Notes under the pieces: model-generated | Seen by the model: only the letters and a program-made list of their open reading frames with translations | The model's database searches: none | Told to the model about the DNA's origin: nothing | In this document: piece by piece, positions 28,181 to 37,483 of the stretch | How the letters are laid out: each line of letters opens with the position of its first letter | Position numbering within the stretch: the first letter of the stretch is position 1 | Source of the DNA: Haladaptatus pallidirubidus | GTDB lineage: Archaea > Halobacteriota > Halobacteria > Halobacteriales > Haladaptataceae | Reading direction: 5' to 3' | Assembly: GCF_020700235.1 (NCBI RefSeq) | Contig: NZ_CP085302.1 | Location: 248,001 to 312,000, forward strand | Length of the DNA stretch: 64,000 nucleotides | Made by a program: the position numbers and the translations under genes

Positions 28181-28276
28181 GTATACTACGTCTCAGTAGA
28201 GGTACGAGATTCTTACGGTAGCGTCAAAGAGGCTGTTAAACAGGGATTCCTTCCGCCCAGCGCACTTCTCGGAGGA

Positions 28277-30595
28277 TTACTCGACCTCGGTTTCAGAGAA
28301 GTATGTCCGTCCAGTCCGTGGGACGCGCTTCGAATCGCTCACCTCGACCGTCGCCGTCTCCGCAATCTCTGTCGCGGAGTGACCCACACGAAGTTCGAAC
28401 GATCCCTCGGAAACGACGAGGTTCATGTCCGCGTCATGGTAGGCGAGTTGCGTGGCGTCCACCTCAAACGAGACGCGTTTGGACGCGCCAGCGTCGAGCG
28501 AGACTCGTTCGAACCCTTTCAGTTCCTGCACTGGTCGCGCTTGGTCGGGCGACTCCGCGTGGATGTACAGTTGGACGATGTCGTGACCGCTCCGGTCGCC
28601 GGTGTTCGTCACCGTAACCGTCGCCGTAACTGATCCCGACGGCGCGACCGTGTCGCTGGAGAGCGTCAGGTCGTCGTATGCGAAGTCGGTGTAACTCAGG
28701 CCGTGTCCGAACGGGTATAGCGGCGCGCTTTCGGTGTAGACGTGGTCGTTAGTCGCCGTGTTAGGTCGGCGGTTGTAATGTACCGGAAGCTGTCCGACCG
28801 ACTGCGGGAACGAGACTGGAAGATGGCCACTCGGGTTGTAATCGCCGTAGAGCACGTCGGCGATTCCCGTACCGCCTTCCTCGCCCGGAAGCCACGCCTG
28901 CACTACGGCGGAGGCCGCATCGGCAGTCCACTCCAGCGCGTGGGGTTTCCCGCTGACCACGACGACGACGAGCGGTGTCCCCGTCTCGTGGAGCGCTTCG
29001 AGGAGTTCCTGCTGGACGCCGGGGAGGACGAGGTCGGTTACGTCCGATCCCTCGCCGCTCGTAGGGAGCGCGGGGTTCTCGACGTCCTTCTCGTCGGTGT
29101 CCGAGAAATCGACGGCAGACCGCGCACCGACGAACGCGAGGGTTACGTCCGCCGCCGCCGCAACCGCTGTGGCTGACTCGAAGCCGTCCGTACTCGGCCC
29201 GGTCGTCGTGCATCCTTCCTCGTATGCGACGTCTGCGTCGGCTCGTGCTCGGATAGCGTCGAGCGGCGTCGTTGCGTCCACCGTCACTTCCTCCGAGGGA
29301 TAATGCGCCGGATAGGCGTAATCCCCCATCATTTCCTGGATGTCGTCCGCCTTTGGCCCAACCACGGCGAGCGAATCGAGATTCTCGAGCGGTAACAGGT
29401 CGTCTTCGTTCTTCAGGAGGACGATGGACTCGCGTGCGGCACGTTTGGTGAGCTCGGTAGCCGCCTGCGTACCGAACGCGGCGGCGACCGCCTCGACATC
29501 GACGGTCGGAGCGTCGAAGACACCTTTCTCGAACTTCATCTGGAGGACTCGCCGGACGGCGGTGTCAAGCGTCTCCTCGGCGAGTTCGCCGTTCTCGACG
29601 GCCGTCACGAGGTGGTCGCCGTAGCAGTCGGTGTAGGGAAGTTCCACGTCGATGCCCGCCTCCAACGCTTTCACGCCGGATTCGCGGTCAGAGTCCGAAA
29701 TGCCGTGTTCCGCCTTGAGGAAGTCGATGCTGTAGTAGTCGGAGACCACTGTCCCGTCGAATCCCAACTCGCCGCGCAGCACATTGGTCAACAGCCACTC
29801 CGAACTCGCGCACGGGATGCCGTCGATGTCGTGGTAGGCGTTCATCACCGACTCCGCACCGGCCTCCTGGATGGCGGCCTCGTAGGGAAACATGTGTGTC
29901 TCTCGCAACACGCGGGAGCCGAGGTTGACCGAGGCCCGGTTCTTCCCGCCCTCTGAGGCACCGTGCGCGACGAAATGTTTCAACGTCGCGGAGATGCCCT
30001 CCGCAACCGACTCTCCTTGCAGTCCGGAGACGTACGCACAGGCCATCGCCGCGACGAGGTAGGGGTCTTCGCCGAACGTCTCCTCGACCCGTCCCCACCG
30101 CAGGTCGCGCGCTACGTCCAAGACCGGCGAGAGCGCGTGGACGGTTCCGATGGCTTCCATCTCGGAACGAATCGTCTTCGTAACATCAGACATCAGTGTC
30201 GGATTCCACGTGCTCGCCATCCCGATACCCTGCGGAAACGTAGTTCCTTCCGGCCCCATATATCCGCTTAGACACTCCTCGTGGGGGATCGCGGGGACGC
30301 CGAGGCGCGTCTCGCCGAGGATTTCCTGTAGCCCGTTCGTGATTCGCGCGGCGTCCGTCGGCGCGAGACTTCCTTCGCCGCCGAGGCGTGTCAGGTGGCC
30401 GATTCCGTCAGCCAGCAACTCCTCGGCGGTCTCGCGATCGAGCGCGCCGTCTTCGTCGAGTATCTTCTTCGCGTTGACGGAGCCGAGTTGGGCCGCTTTC
30501 TCGGTGAGTGTCATCCGCGAGAGCAAATCTTCGATTCGTCGGTCGGTTGGCATCGATGTGTCTTGGTACACGGCGGTCTCCGAACTCTCTTGCAT
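28277..30595 (-). CDS. Glycoside hydrolase family 3 (beta-xylosidase/beta-glucosidase), copy 1
   Basis: 772 aa from ATG 30595. GH3 N-terminal barrel (VLDVARDLRWGRVEETFGED near 165, KHFVAHG near 215), nucleophile Asp in GTVVSDYYSIDF near 290, the C-terminal alpha/beta sandwich (SIVLLKNEDDLLPL; VVVSGKPHALEWTADA) and a fibronectin-III-like tail (LYPFGHGLSYTDF followed by the beta domain with ELKGFERVSL). No signal peptide, so it acts in the cytoplasm on imported xylo-oligosaccharides. The residues before the nucleophile domain are close to bacterial beta-xylosidases. Same strand as xacF and the ABC transporter. Confidence 0.9.
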   Translation of the reverse strand: MQESSETAVYQDTSMPTDRRIEDLLSRMTLTEKAAQLGSVNAKKILDEDGALDRETAEELLADGIGHLTRLGGEGSLAPTDAARITNGLQEILGETRLGVPAIPHEECLSGYMGPEGTTFPQGIGMASTWNPTLMSDVTKTIRSEMEAIGTVHALSPVLDVARDLRWGRVEETFGEDPYLVAAMACAYVSGLQGESVAEGISATLKHFVAHGASEGGKNRASVNLGSRVLRETHMFPYEAAIQEAGAESVMNAYHDIDGIPCASSEWLLTNVLRGELGFDGTVVSDYYSIDFLKAEHGISDSDRESGVKALEAGIDVELPYTDCYGDHLVTAVENGELAEETLDTAVRRVLQMKFEKGVFDAPTVDVEAVAAAFGTQAATELTKRAARESIVLLKNEDDLLPLENLDSLAVVGPKADDIQEMMGDYAYPAHYPSEEVTVDATTPLDAIRARADADVAYEEGCTTTGPSTDGFESATAVAAAADVTLAFVGARSAVDFSDTDEKDVENPALPTSGEGSDVTDLVLPGVQQELLEALHETGTPLVVVVVSGKPHALEWTADAASAVVQAWLPGEEGGTGIADVLYGDYNPSGHLPVSFPQSVGQLPVHYNRRPNTATNDHVYTESAPLYPFGHGLSYTDFAYDDLTLSSDTVAPSGSVTATVTVTNTGDRSGHDIVQLYIHAESPDQARPVQELKGFERVSLDAGASKRVSFEVDATQLAYHDADMNLVVSEGSFELRVGHSATEIAETATVEVSDSKRVPRTGRTYFSETEVE

Positions 30596-30643
30596 CACAC
30601 CTCGCGGATTTAGCGTGGTACGCCTTAACAATTCGGTACATCG

Positions 30644-30779
30644 TTACACGGTCGTGCCAACTCGGAGAAACGATTCGACCACGTCGAGCGAGAAGCCGTG
30701 GTCGACGAACCGATTGTACGTCTGCAGGAGCGAGTCGTACGCCCACCATTCGGTTCGCCCCAAAAGCGGACGACGGCAG
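30644..30779 (-). pseudogene. C-terminal remnant of an unknown protein
   Basis: Between the GH3 start and the next gene one minus-strand frame, ending in TAA at 30644-30646, reads LLGRTEWWAYDSLLQTYNR then FVDHGFSLDVVESFLRVG. The pattern is protein-like but has no start (a TAA lies just upstream). I cannot name the family. The rest of 30780-30927 shows nothing. Confidence 0.35.
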
Positions 30780-30927
30780 TCGAAAGGCCGAGCTGTTTAG
30801 CGATTTGCCACCGTCAATCGGGATGAGGGGGAAGCATCCCCGTCGTGTCCATACCGACAGCTTCGGAAAACACGGTCAAATAGCTTGTGTGCCGCGAGCG
30901 AGTCAGCAGAGGGTGCAACCGCGGGAA

Positions 30928-31272
30928 TCAGGTGCTCCCCTGCTGTTCGAGAATGTCCACGAACTCGTCCGCGAACTTGACCGTCCGCGTCGGTATCCCG
31001 TACCGTTCGGTTCCCATATCGTACTCTCGGAGTTTCGAAACCGTCGATTCCGTGTGATACATCGTCGTGACCGTCTCGCGCACGTCGATTCCGACCTTGC
31101 CGTCGTTGGTGTCGAGCCACGGCTGGGTTCGCTGCTTCTGGTCGTAGGTGATAGCGTACGTCTCACCGCTGACGGCGGCGACGATGTCGTCTACCGTGCC
31201 GATTTTGACCCTGTCGTCATCGGTGACAAGAAAGAGCGTTCCGTCCTCACATTCAGGCACGTATCGTTTCAT
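30928..31272 (-). CDS. Hypothetical protein
   Basis: 114 aa, soluble, beginning MKRYVPECEDGTLFLVTDDD with a repeated beta-strand look (RVKIGTVDDIVAAVSGETYA) and a C-terminal charged half (FADEFVDILEQQG). No family recognised. Evidence for a real gene: a TATA-like TATTATT on the minus strand at about 31300-31306, roughly 30 nt before the ATG, which gives a leaderless layout, plus haloarchaeal composition. It separates the transporter operon from the hydrolase genes. Confidence 0.6.
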   Translation of the reverse strand: MKRYVPECEDGTLFLVTDDDRVKIGTVDDIVAAVSGETYAITYDQKQRTQPWLDTNDGKVGIDVRETVTTMYHTESTVSKLREYDMGTERYGIPTRTVKFADEFVDILEQQGST

Positions 31273-31353
31273 CGGCTCGGTGTACTTCTCCTCGGGTAAT
31301 AATACTCCTGTTACTCAGCGTGGGCTTTCCGAAAACGTGGAAACGGATCGCTG

Positions 31354-33570
31354 TCAGTTCTCTACAATGTCCTTTCGCTCTTCGTCCCCGCCGTCGAGCG
31401 GTTCGCTGTCCCAGTAGGCGTGATTCGGGTCTTCCCGGAAGCACGCCGCCTTCCCGTCCGCATCGTCGATGTTCTGTAATTCCGGCCGTTGCTCGCGACA
31501 CGCTTCTCGGGCGACGGGACAACGCGTGTGGAATCGACATCCTGAGGGTGGATCGACGGGGTCGGGCACGTCTATCTCCCTGATCGGCGGGTCTTCGGCC
31601 TCCATTTCGTCGAGGTCGAGGTTCGGCGTCGCCCAGCGGAGCACCTCCGTGTAGGGGTGGCGCGGGTCGTGGATGAGCCGCTCGGCAGAGCCGATTTCGA
31701 CGATTTCGCCGAGGTACATGACCGCGATGCGTCCGTCCCCGTGCTCGGCGAAGTACCGCGCGTTCGAGAGGTCGTGGGAGATAAACAGGAACGAGGTGTC
31801 GAACTCCGTCTGGAGTTCCAGCATCAAGTCCATAATCTCGATTCGGAGCGAGACGTCCACCGCGCTAATGGCTTCGTCGGCCAGTATTGTGTCCGGATCC
31901 ATCAACAACGCCCTGGCAAGTGCGACGCGTTGTTTTTCGCCGCCCGAGAGCTGATGCGGGTATCGGTCGAGGAAGTCACCCGGTGGCGTCATGCCGACTC
32001 GCTCGATAAGCGAGTGAATCCGTGCTCGGCGTTCGTTGCTGCTGATGTTCGAATGCGTGTGCCGAAGCGGTTCCGAGAGGATATCTACGATGCGCCGATT
32101 CGGATTGAGCGCGCTTCCCGGGTCTTGATGGATTATCTGGAGTGCAGACCGAACGTCCTCGAACGGAATGTCCGCGTTGCCTGCCTTCGCCTCCCAGATA
32201 TCGTGTCCGCGGTACTCTATCGAACCGCCGGTCGGTCGCTGGAGTCCGATCATCGTCTTCCCGAGCGTCGTCTTTCCGCAGCCGCTCTCGCCGAGGAGAC
32301 AGACGAGGTCTTGCTCCTCGATATCGAGCGAGATGCCATCGACCGCCTGGACGACGTCCAGGTCTTTCGTGAACCGGTCGAACAGCCCTTGCTCCTTCTC
32401 GAAGTGGACTTCGACATCGTCCAGCGACAGCAGCGGCGGACCGTCGGTGTCAAGGCTCCAGCCGGACGTGGTCAGTTCGTCCTCGGCCGATTCGAGACGT
32501 TCTACCTCGGCACTCGTGTTACCGAAGTTGAGGGGTATCTCCTCGCGGGCTCGCTCCCAGTGGTGACAAGCCGAACGGTGGCGCCCACCGTCCTGAATCG
32601 GCGCGAACGGCGGGTCGTCACCCCGACACTCCTCGGTTGCGAGCGGACATCGCGGGTGGAATCGGCATCCGGATGGGACGTTCACCGGGGCCGGTCCTTC
32701 GCCTTCGATGGGTTGCATCTCCTTTAACGGTGCGTCCAGATTCGGCGTCGCGTTCAGCAACGCCCGCGTGTACGGGTGCGCCGAGTTGCCGATTACCTCG
32801 TCCCGCGGGCCGATCTCTGCGAACTGGAACGCGTAGATGATGGCCATCCTGTCGGCGAGCGACGCGACCAGCGGCAGGTCGTGCGTGATGAAGATAATCG
32901 TTAGGTCGTACGTCTCTTGGAGGTCGGCGAGCAGTTGCAGGATTGACCGCTGCATCAGCAGGTCGAGCGCGGCCGTCGGCTCGTCCATCACCAACACCTC
33001 CGGGTTGAGAACCATGCTCAACGCGATGAGCGCCCGTTGTTGCATCCCGCCGGAGAGTTCGTGGGGGTACGAATCGAGCACTCGCTCGGGTTCTAAGTAG
33101 AGGTTTTCGAGGAGTTCCCGGGCGAACTCCATTCCCTCGGAAACGTCCTTTTCGTGGGTCATAAGCGTCTCCTTGAAATGCGCCCCAATCTTCATCGTCG
33201 GGTTGAACGAACTCATCGCGCCTTGGAACACCATCGATATCTCCTCCCAGCGGAACTGTCGGAGTTCCTCGTCACTCAGTTTCAGCACGTCGATGGTCGA
33301 ACCGTCCTCCCGGTGGTAGAGAATTCGCCCCGTGAGGACACCGGGGTCGGGGACGGCGTCGAGCAGTGCGGACGCGAACATCGACTTTCCGCTTCCGCTC
33401 TCGCCGACGATGCCGAGCACTTCCTCTCGCTCGATAGTGACATTCACGTCCTCCAAGACGTAATTCTCGCCGCCGCTGTAGGTGACGTTCGTGTCCTTGA
33501 TTTCGAGAATCGGGTCGCTGACGTTGCTGTTCGACGCTGTTCTGTCGCTGGATAATCTGTTGGTAGCCAT
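31354..33570 (-). CDS. Opp/Dpp-type ABC transporter ATP-binding protein, DppD-DppF fusion
   Basis: 738 aa with two complete ABC ATPases in one chain. Domain 1 (about 20-350): Walker A GESGSGKSMFAS, signature HELSGGMQQRA, Walker B VLVMDEPTAALD. Domain 2 (about 390-725): Walker A GESGCGKTTLGK, signature HQLSGGEKQRVALA, then TILADEAISAVD, where the Walker B is degenerate (LADEA). Each half ends in the Opp/Dpp C-terminal motif with clustered Cys (PSGCRFHPRCPLATEECR; PSGCRFHTRCPVAREACR). Powers uptake by the two permeases directly upstream; its start abuts the stop of the DppC-like gene. In this context oligosaccharides rather than peptides are the likely cargo. Confidence 0.93.
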   Translation of the reverse strand: MATNRLSSDRTASNSNVSDPILEIKDTNVTYSGGENYVLEDVNVTIEREEVLGIVGESGSGKSMFASALLDAVPDPGVLTGRILYHREDGSTIDVLKLSDEELRQFRWEEISMVFQGAMSSFNPTMKIGAHFKETLMTHEKDVSEGMEFARELLENLYLEPERVLDSYPHELSGGMQQRALIALSMVLNPEVLVMDEPTAALDLLMQRSILQLLADLQETYDLTIIFITHDLPLVASLADRMAIIYAFQFAEIGPRDEVIGNSAHPYTRALLNATPNLDAPLKEMQPIEGEGPAPVNVPSGCRFHPRCPLATEECRGDDPPFAPIQDGGRHRSACHHWERAREEIPLNFGNTSAEVERLESAEDELTTSGWSLDTDGPPLLSLDDVEVHFEKEQGLFDRFTKDLDVVQAVDGISLDIEEQDLVCLLGESGCGKTTLGKTMIGLQRPTGGSIEYRGHDIWEAKAGNADIPFEDVRSALQIIHQDPGSALNPNRRIVDILSEPLRHTHSNISSNERRARIHSLIERVGMTPPGDFLDRYPHQLSGGEKQRVALARALLMDPDTILADEAISAVDVSLRIEIMDLMLELQTEFDTSFLFISHDLSNARYFAEHGDGRIAVMYLGEIVEIGSAERLIHDPRHPYTEVLRWATPNLDLDEMEAEDPPIREIDVPDPVDPPSGCRFHTRCPVAREACREQRPELQNIDDADGKAACFREDPNHAYWDSEPLDGGDEERKDIVEN

Positions 33571-34587
33571 TTACATTATCTCCGTAGTCGATGTACTGCT
33601 CTCCTCCTCGATGGACTCTGACTCGCCCGTGAGTCGGGTTCGAACCCGTGGATTGAAGATTCGATCCATCCCCTGACTCACCAGAACGAGTCCGAAGGAC
33701 AACCCGACGATGGCGATAATCGGAACGAGGAGCCAGTGGAGTGCCTGCATGGTGAACAGGCCACCTTGGTTGTAGGCGTTGTTCAACGTGACGCCCCAGT
33801 TCTGCCCGGTGTAGGGGAGCACACCGATGAAGTACAGCCCGACTGAGGCGAAGATGGTGTAGCGCGCGGCGAGCACGAAGTTCACCATCACGTACGGCAT
33901 GATGTTTGGAAGCACGTCCTTGGCGATAATGCGCGGCGTACTCGTCCCCATCGTTCGCGAAGCTTCGACGTAGCTCGCCTCCCGGATAGAGAGCACCTGC
34001 GACCGTATCGAACGGCCCAGTCCTGCCCAGTAGTTGATGGTCAGGATGAGCCCGAGGAGAATCGGATTTTCGGGACTCAGCGTTATCGCCAGCACGATGA
34101 CCAGTGGAAGTCCCGGAATCGCCATGAAGAAGTCGGAAATCGACGTGATGACGGTATCGACCGTCCCACCCTTGTATCCCGAGACGGTTCCAACGAGGAT
34201 GGCGACGCCCGTCGCCCAGACTCCGCCTGCGACCACCATCAGAAGGATGAACGGCGTAGAGTCGATGATGAGCGCGAGCAAGTCAACGCCCGATAGGGTC
34301 GTCCCAAGCGGGTACGACCAGTTCTGGAACGGTTTGATGAGCCGACCTGCCTGATTGGGATTCGGTTCGCGCCAGAGTCCGAGCACTGCCACGGCCGCCA
34401 TCAGGAGGTAGACGCTCAGGATGAGGATGCCGAGTCGCGTTCGCGTGTCTGACCACGCGACCACGGTTGGCTCGTACACCAACCGCCGGTACTTCTCTTT
34501 CAGTCGGTCGCGTCGGCTCATCTCGACCGACGAGGAACCGGAGCGCCAGTCGATGTCGTCCGACGTGGTGTCCGTCTCAGTAGCCAT
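33571..34587 (-). CDS. ABC transporter permease, DppC/OppC type
   Basis: 338 aa from ATG 34587. N-terminal extension of about 45 residues, then six membrane segments. The EAA-loop region is SYVEASRTMGTSTPRIIAKD, which contacts the ATPase. The gene overlaps the end of the DppB-like gene by 11 nt, and its stop (33571-33573) directly adjoins the ATPase start, so the four transporter genes form one operon. Residues GLYFIGVLPYTGQNWGVTLN are typical of OppC proteins. Confidence 0.9.
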   Translation of the reverse strand: MATETDTTSDDIDWRSGSSSVEMSRRDRLKEKYRRLVYEPTVVAWSDTRTRLGILILSVYLLMAAVAVLGLWREPNPNQAGRLIKPFQNWSYPLGTTLSGVDLLALIIDSTPFILLMVVAGGVWATGVAILVGTVSGYKGGTVDTVITSISDFFMAIPGLPLVIVLAITLSPENPILLGLILTINYWAGLGRSIRSQVLSIREASYVEASRTMGTSTPRIIAKDVLPNIMPYVMVNFVLAARYTIFASVGLYFIGVLPYTGQNWGVTLNNAYNQGGLFTMQALHWLLVPIIAIVGLSFGLVLVSQGMDRIFNPRVRTRLTGESESIEEESSTSTTEIM

Positions 34588-35575
34588 CGGAATCACCTGC
34601 GCTGATGCGGGGGTCGATGAATCCGTAGGTCATGTCCGCGATGAACACCGCGACGACCAGCGTCACCGTGATAACGAGGAAACATCCCATCATGAGCGGA
34701 TAGTCGTTTGCATTGACCGCAGCTATCAGGTAGTCGCCCAGCCCCGGGTACGAGAATATCTCTTCAAGCACGACGGTTCCGCCGAGTCGGAACCCGACCA
34801 ACAGGAGCAGCCCCGTGTACATCGGGAGGATGGCGTTCTTGGCGACATATCGCGTAGCGATTCTGGTGTCGGAGAGTCCCCGCAGTCTGGCGACTTCGAC
34901 GTACTCCTCGCCAAGGACCTGTATTCCGTTACCTCGCATGTTGAGCGCCGTCGAGCCGATGCCGCCGATGGTGAACGCAAGGATAGGGAGCGTCGCGTGA
35001 CGAAGGACGCTCACGTAGTAGTCCACTCCGATGGACGGAGTGAGTCCCCGCGTATGCGCACCGCCGGTGGGGAAGTATCCCCATTGAAACGCCAGCACGA
35101 ACAGGAAGATAACGGCGAAGATATAGTACGGAACTGACATTAGGAATATCGATCCGCCCGAAATCCATTTGTCGAACATCGATCCTTCCCAGTACGCTTG
35201 AACTGCACCGATGAGGATGCCGACGACAAACATCAACACCGTCGAGGTCACGACAAGGAAGACCGTCCACGGGAGTGCCCGTGCGAGAACGTCCACGACC
35301 GGTTCGTTGAGCGAAATCGACTGCCCAAGGTCGAACTGGAGAACACCAGCCATGTAGTCGAAGTACTGTACGTAGAGCGGCGCGTCGGGCCTGATGTTCT
35401 GAAGCGCCTCGATACGAGCGTTGACTTGCTCGACCGGAATGCCCTGACGGATGAGTTGAACTCGGAGTTGCGTGAACGGCCCCCCGGGGAGCAGCCGAAT
35501 CAACCCGAACGTGAGCGTTGCGACTGCGAAGATGGTCAGCGGGATTCGAGCTGCCCGTCTGAGGTAGTATTTCAT
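34577..35575 (-). CDS. ABC transporter permease, DppB/OppB type
   Basis: 332 aa, about six membrane segments, beginning MKYYLRRAARIPLTIFAVAT, the classic DppB start. Permease signature EYVEVARLRGLSDTRIATRY near 235 and a C-terminal FIDPRIS, as in OppB/DppB families. 29 nt downstream of the substrate-binding protein gene. Confidence 0.92.
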   Translation of the reverse strand: MKYYLRRAARIPLTIFAVATLTFGLIRLLPGGPFTQLRVQLIRQGIPVEQVNARIEALQNIRPDAPLYVQYFDYMAGVLQFDLGQSISLNEPVVDVLARALPWTVFLVVTSTVLMFVVGILIGAVQAYWEGSMFDKWISGGSIFLMSVPYYIFAVIFLFVLAFQWGYFPTGGAHTRGLTPSIGVDYYVSVLRHATLPILAFTIGGIGSTALNMRGNGIQVLGEEYVEVARLRGLSDTRIATRYVAKNAILPMYTGLLLLVGFRLGGTVVLEEIFSYPGLGDYLIAAVNANDYPLMMGCFLVITVTLVVAVFIADMTYGFIDPRISAGDSDGY

Positions 35576-35604
35576 TGTTGTAGCTTAGTAGCGAGGTACG
35601 CGGA

Positions 35605-37365
35605 CTATCCTTTGTACTGCAGTTCACCCTCGTGAAGCCACCAGAACTGTGGCCACTTAACGCGCCGATTCGGACTGTTTTCGCTAGCCTCCGTCCAATC
35701 GTCGTTCGTCGTCCACGACTGCTCGAACTTGGACACCAACCCCAGGAACGGCAGTTCGATGTGGTTGTGCCACGCCGACTGCTGGACGAACTGTCGAGCC
35801 TTGTCGTCGTTCGGCTGTTGTGCGATTTTCTCCGTCACTTTCAGCGGATTGAGCGTCATTTCCCCGCCGTTTCGGCCGGGAACCGTCTGCTCGGTGTCCG
35901 CTTTCTTGCGGTAGCCGTGGCCGCCTCCGATGTCGGTCGCCCACAGCTGGTAGTACAACGGGAAGTACGGGAACGCCGACCGAGCTCCACCCGGAAGCCA
36001 GTAGAAGCTTCCCATCTTGAAGTTGCTCTTGGAGTACTGGCCGAACCAGTCGTTCGTCGGCTTCGTCGTCACCGAGAAGTCGAAGCCGAATTCGTTCAAC
36101 TGGCTGACGACTGTCTGGGTCATCGTCGTCCAGTCGGTCCACCCGGCGGGCGAGTAGTACTGTCCACCGAGTTTGTTGCCATTGTCATCCGTCCACGTGC
36201 CACCCTGCTTGGAGTATCCGGCGTCTTTGAGGAGTTGAGCGGCTTTGTTTGTCTGTTTCGACTCGGGACCGTAGGTTTCGAAGTCGTCGTACCAGTCGCC
36301 GAGCCACGATTTCTGGTCTTTCGGCGCGATACCACACGGAATCGGTGCCACGAACTTCGTCCGCGGCCCGGCGTTGTCCACGAGCGCCTGTCTGTTGATG
36401 ACGTGCGCGACCGCCTGCCGGACGGCCCGCTCTCCAAACTGCGGGTCGTTGTGGTTGAAGACGATGCCGTATCCCCACTTAGCGGGTATGTTGACTTCCA
36501 CGACGTTCTTCGGGAATTTCTTGGCAATCTCAGGCGGCGTGAACAGGCTCGTCGCCGCATCGACCTTCGTCCCCGACATGAGCGCCTGATGCTGGGCGGT
36601 GTTTCCGCCGTAGCTCTCGATGAGGTACGTGCTGAAGTTGACGTTGTCCGCGTTGTAGAACTCGGGGTTCCGCTCGAACTCGAACGCCTGTTGGTCTTTG
36701 CTGACGAACGACATCGCTCCGCTGGCGACCGGGTCTTCCCACGCCCACCGCAAGAACTCCGCTTCGGACTTATTGAGCCACTTCTCGTGGGTTTCTTTCT
36801 TCGTGTCGACGAAGAAGTTCGTGAGTTCGAACTTGATAATCTGTGGATTGGTCGGCCCGGACAGCATCAACTTGGCCTTCTTTTTACCAAGGATTTCGAA
36901 GTCGTCGAGGTAGCCCCAGAGGGAGCTACCGGTCTTTTTCGCCAACTTTAGTTGGACTTCGAGGTCCTCGGTCGTCCAATCGTCTCCGTTGTCCCACTTC
37001 AAATCGTTTCGGAAGGTGAGCGTGACTTCCTGACCTTCTATCTGAAGGTCGTCGAGCGCACCGAGCAGGAACTTGCTTTTGTTGAACGAATATTTGACAA
37101 AAGGAGCGAAGACGGCTCTTCCGGCCGGCCAACTGAAGTTCTGACTCCCCGACGAGTTGAAGTGAAGGTCGACTGGGTTGCCGGTGTAGGCGTTGACGTA
37201 CGTCGCGTTGTGAACCGAATCCGAATTCGGCCCGTCGTTGCCGTTATTATTGTTTCCACCAGAACAACCGGCGAGCGCCGCGATTCCCGACACTCCTGCC
37301 GCTGCTAACATCTGCCGACGACTGATTACGTCGGGATACGCATCCCGACGGTTGTCAGATGACAT
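35605..37365 (-). CDS. ABC transporter substrate-binding lipoprotein, family 5 (SBP_bac_5)
   Basis: 586 aa from ATG 37365. Tat signal (ISRRQMLAAAGVSGIAALAG) ending in a lipobox (LAGCSGG), then an Asn/Gly linker: exported folded and anchored to the outer face of the membrane. The body is a family 5 (peptide/oligosaccharide) binding protein, with FAPFVKYSFNKS, LTFRNDLKWDNGDDWTTEDL and AVRQAVAHVINRQALVDNAG. Family 5 proteins also bind xylo- and cello-oligosaccharides; the surrounding hydrolases make that likely here. A TATA-like TTATATC at 37393-37399 lies about 31 nt before ATG 37365, which supports this start. First gene of the transporter operon. Confidence 0.92.
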   Translation of the reverse strand: MSSDNRRDAYPDVISRRQMLAAAGVSGIAALAGCSGGNNNNGNDGPNSDSVHNATYVNAYTGNPVDLHFNSSGSQNFSWPAGRAVFAPFVKYSFNKSKFLLGALDDLQIEGQEVTLTFRNDLKWDNGDDWTTEDLEVQLKLAKKTGSSLWGYLDDFEILGKKKAKLMLSGPTNPQIIKFELTNFFVDTKKETHEKWLNKSEAEFLRWAWEDPVASGAMSFVSKDQQAFEFERNPEFYNADNVNFSTYLIESYGGNTAQHQALMSGTKVDAATSLFTPPEIAKKFPKNVVEVNIPAKWGYGIVFNHNDPQFGERAVRQAVAHVINRQALVDNAGPRTKFVAPIPCGIAPKDQKSWLGDWYDDFETYGPESKQTNKAAQLLKDAGYSKQGGTWTDDNGNKLGGQYYSPAGWTDWTTMTQTVVSQLNEFGFDFSVTTKPTNDWFGQYSKSNFKMGSFYWLPGGARSAFPYFPLYYQLWATDIGGGHGYRKKADTEQTVPGRNGGEMTLNPLKVTEKIAQQPNDDKARQFVQQSAWHNHIELPFLGLVSKFEQSWTTNDDWTEASENSPNRRVKWPQFWWLHEGELQYKG

Positions 37366-37392
37366 AACATGGAACACATTGACAAAGATAGG

Positions 37393-37399
37393 ATATAAA
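37393..37399 (-). promoter_or_regulatory. TATA box of the ABC transporter operon
   Basis: TTATATC on the minus strand in an AT-rich stretch, about 31 nt upstream of ATG 37365. Position fits a leaderless or very short-leader transcript of the four transporter genes. Confidence 0.55.
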
Positions 37400-37483
37400 C
37401 ATTATGGATAATAATTCAAACATCCCGACTAAAACCGGTAAGCGGGCGGATTCGCGCCGATTCGGATTTTTCCTGTCTCCGCT

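Noticed and set aside
26714..28633. 639-codon open frame on the plus strand opposite xacF and the start of the GH3 gene
   Set aside because: It is the mirror of GC-rich haloarchaeal codons in the real genes on the other strand. The protein is Arg/Val/Asp-rich with no motif, while the minus strand has complete ALDH and GH3 motifs.
35632..36951. 439-codon open frame opposite the substrate-binding protein
   Set aside because: Shadow of a gene with Tat signal, lipobox and family 5 motifs; the plus-strand product has no domain and no promoter.
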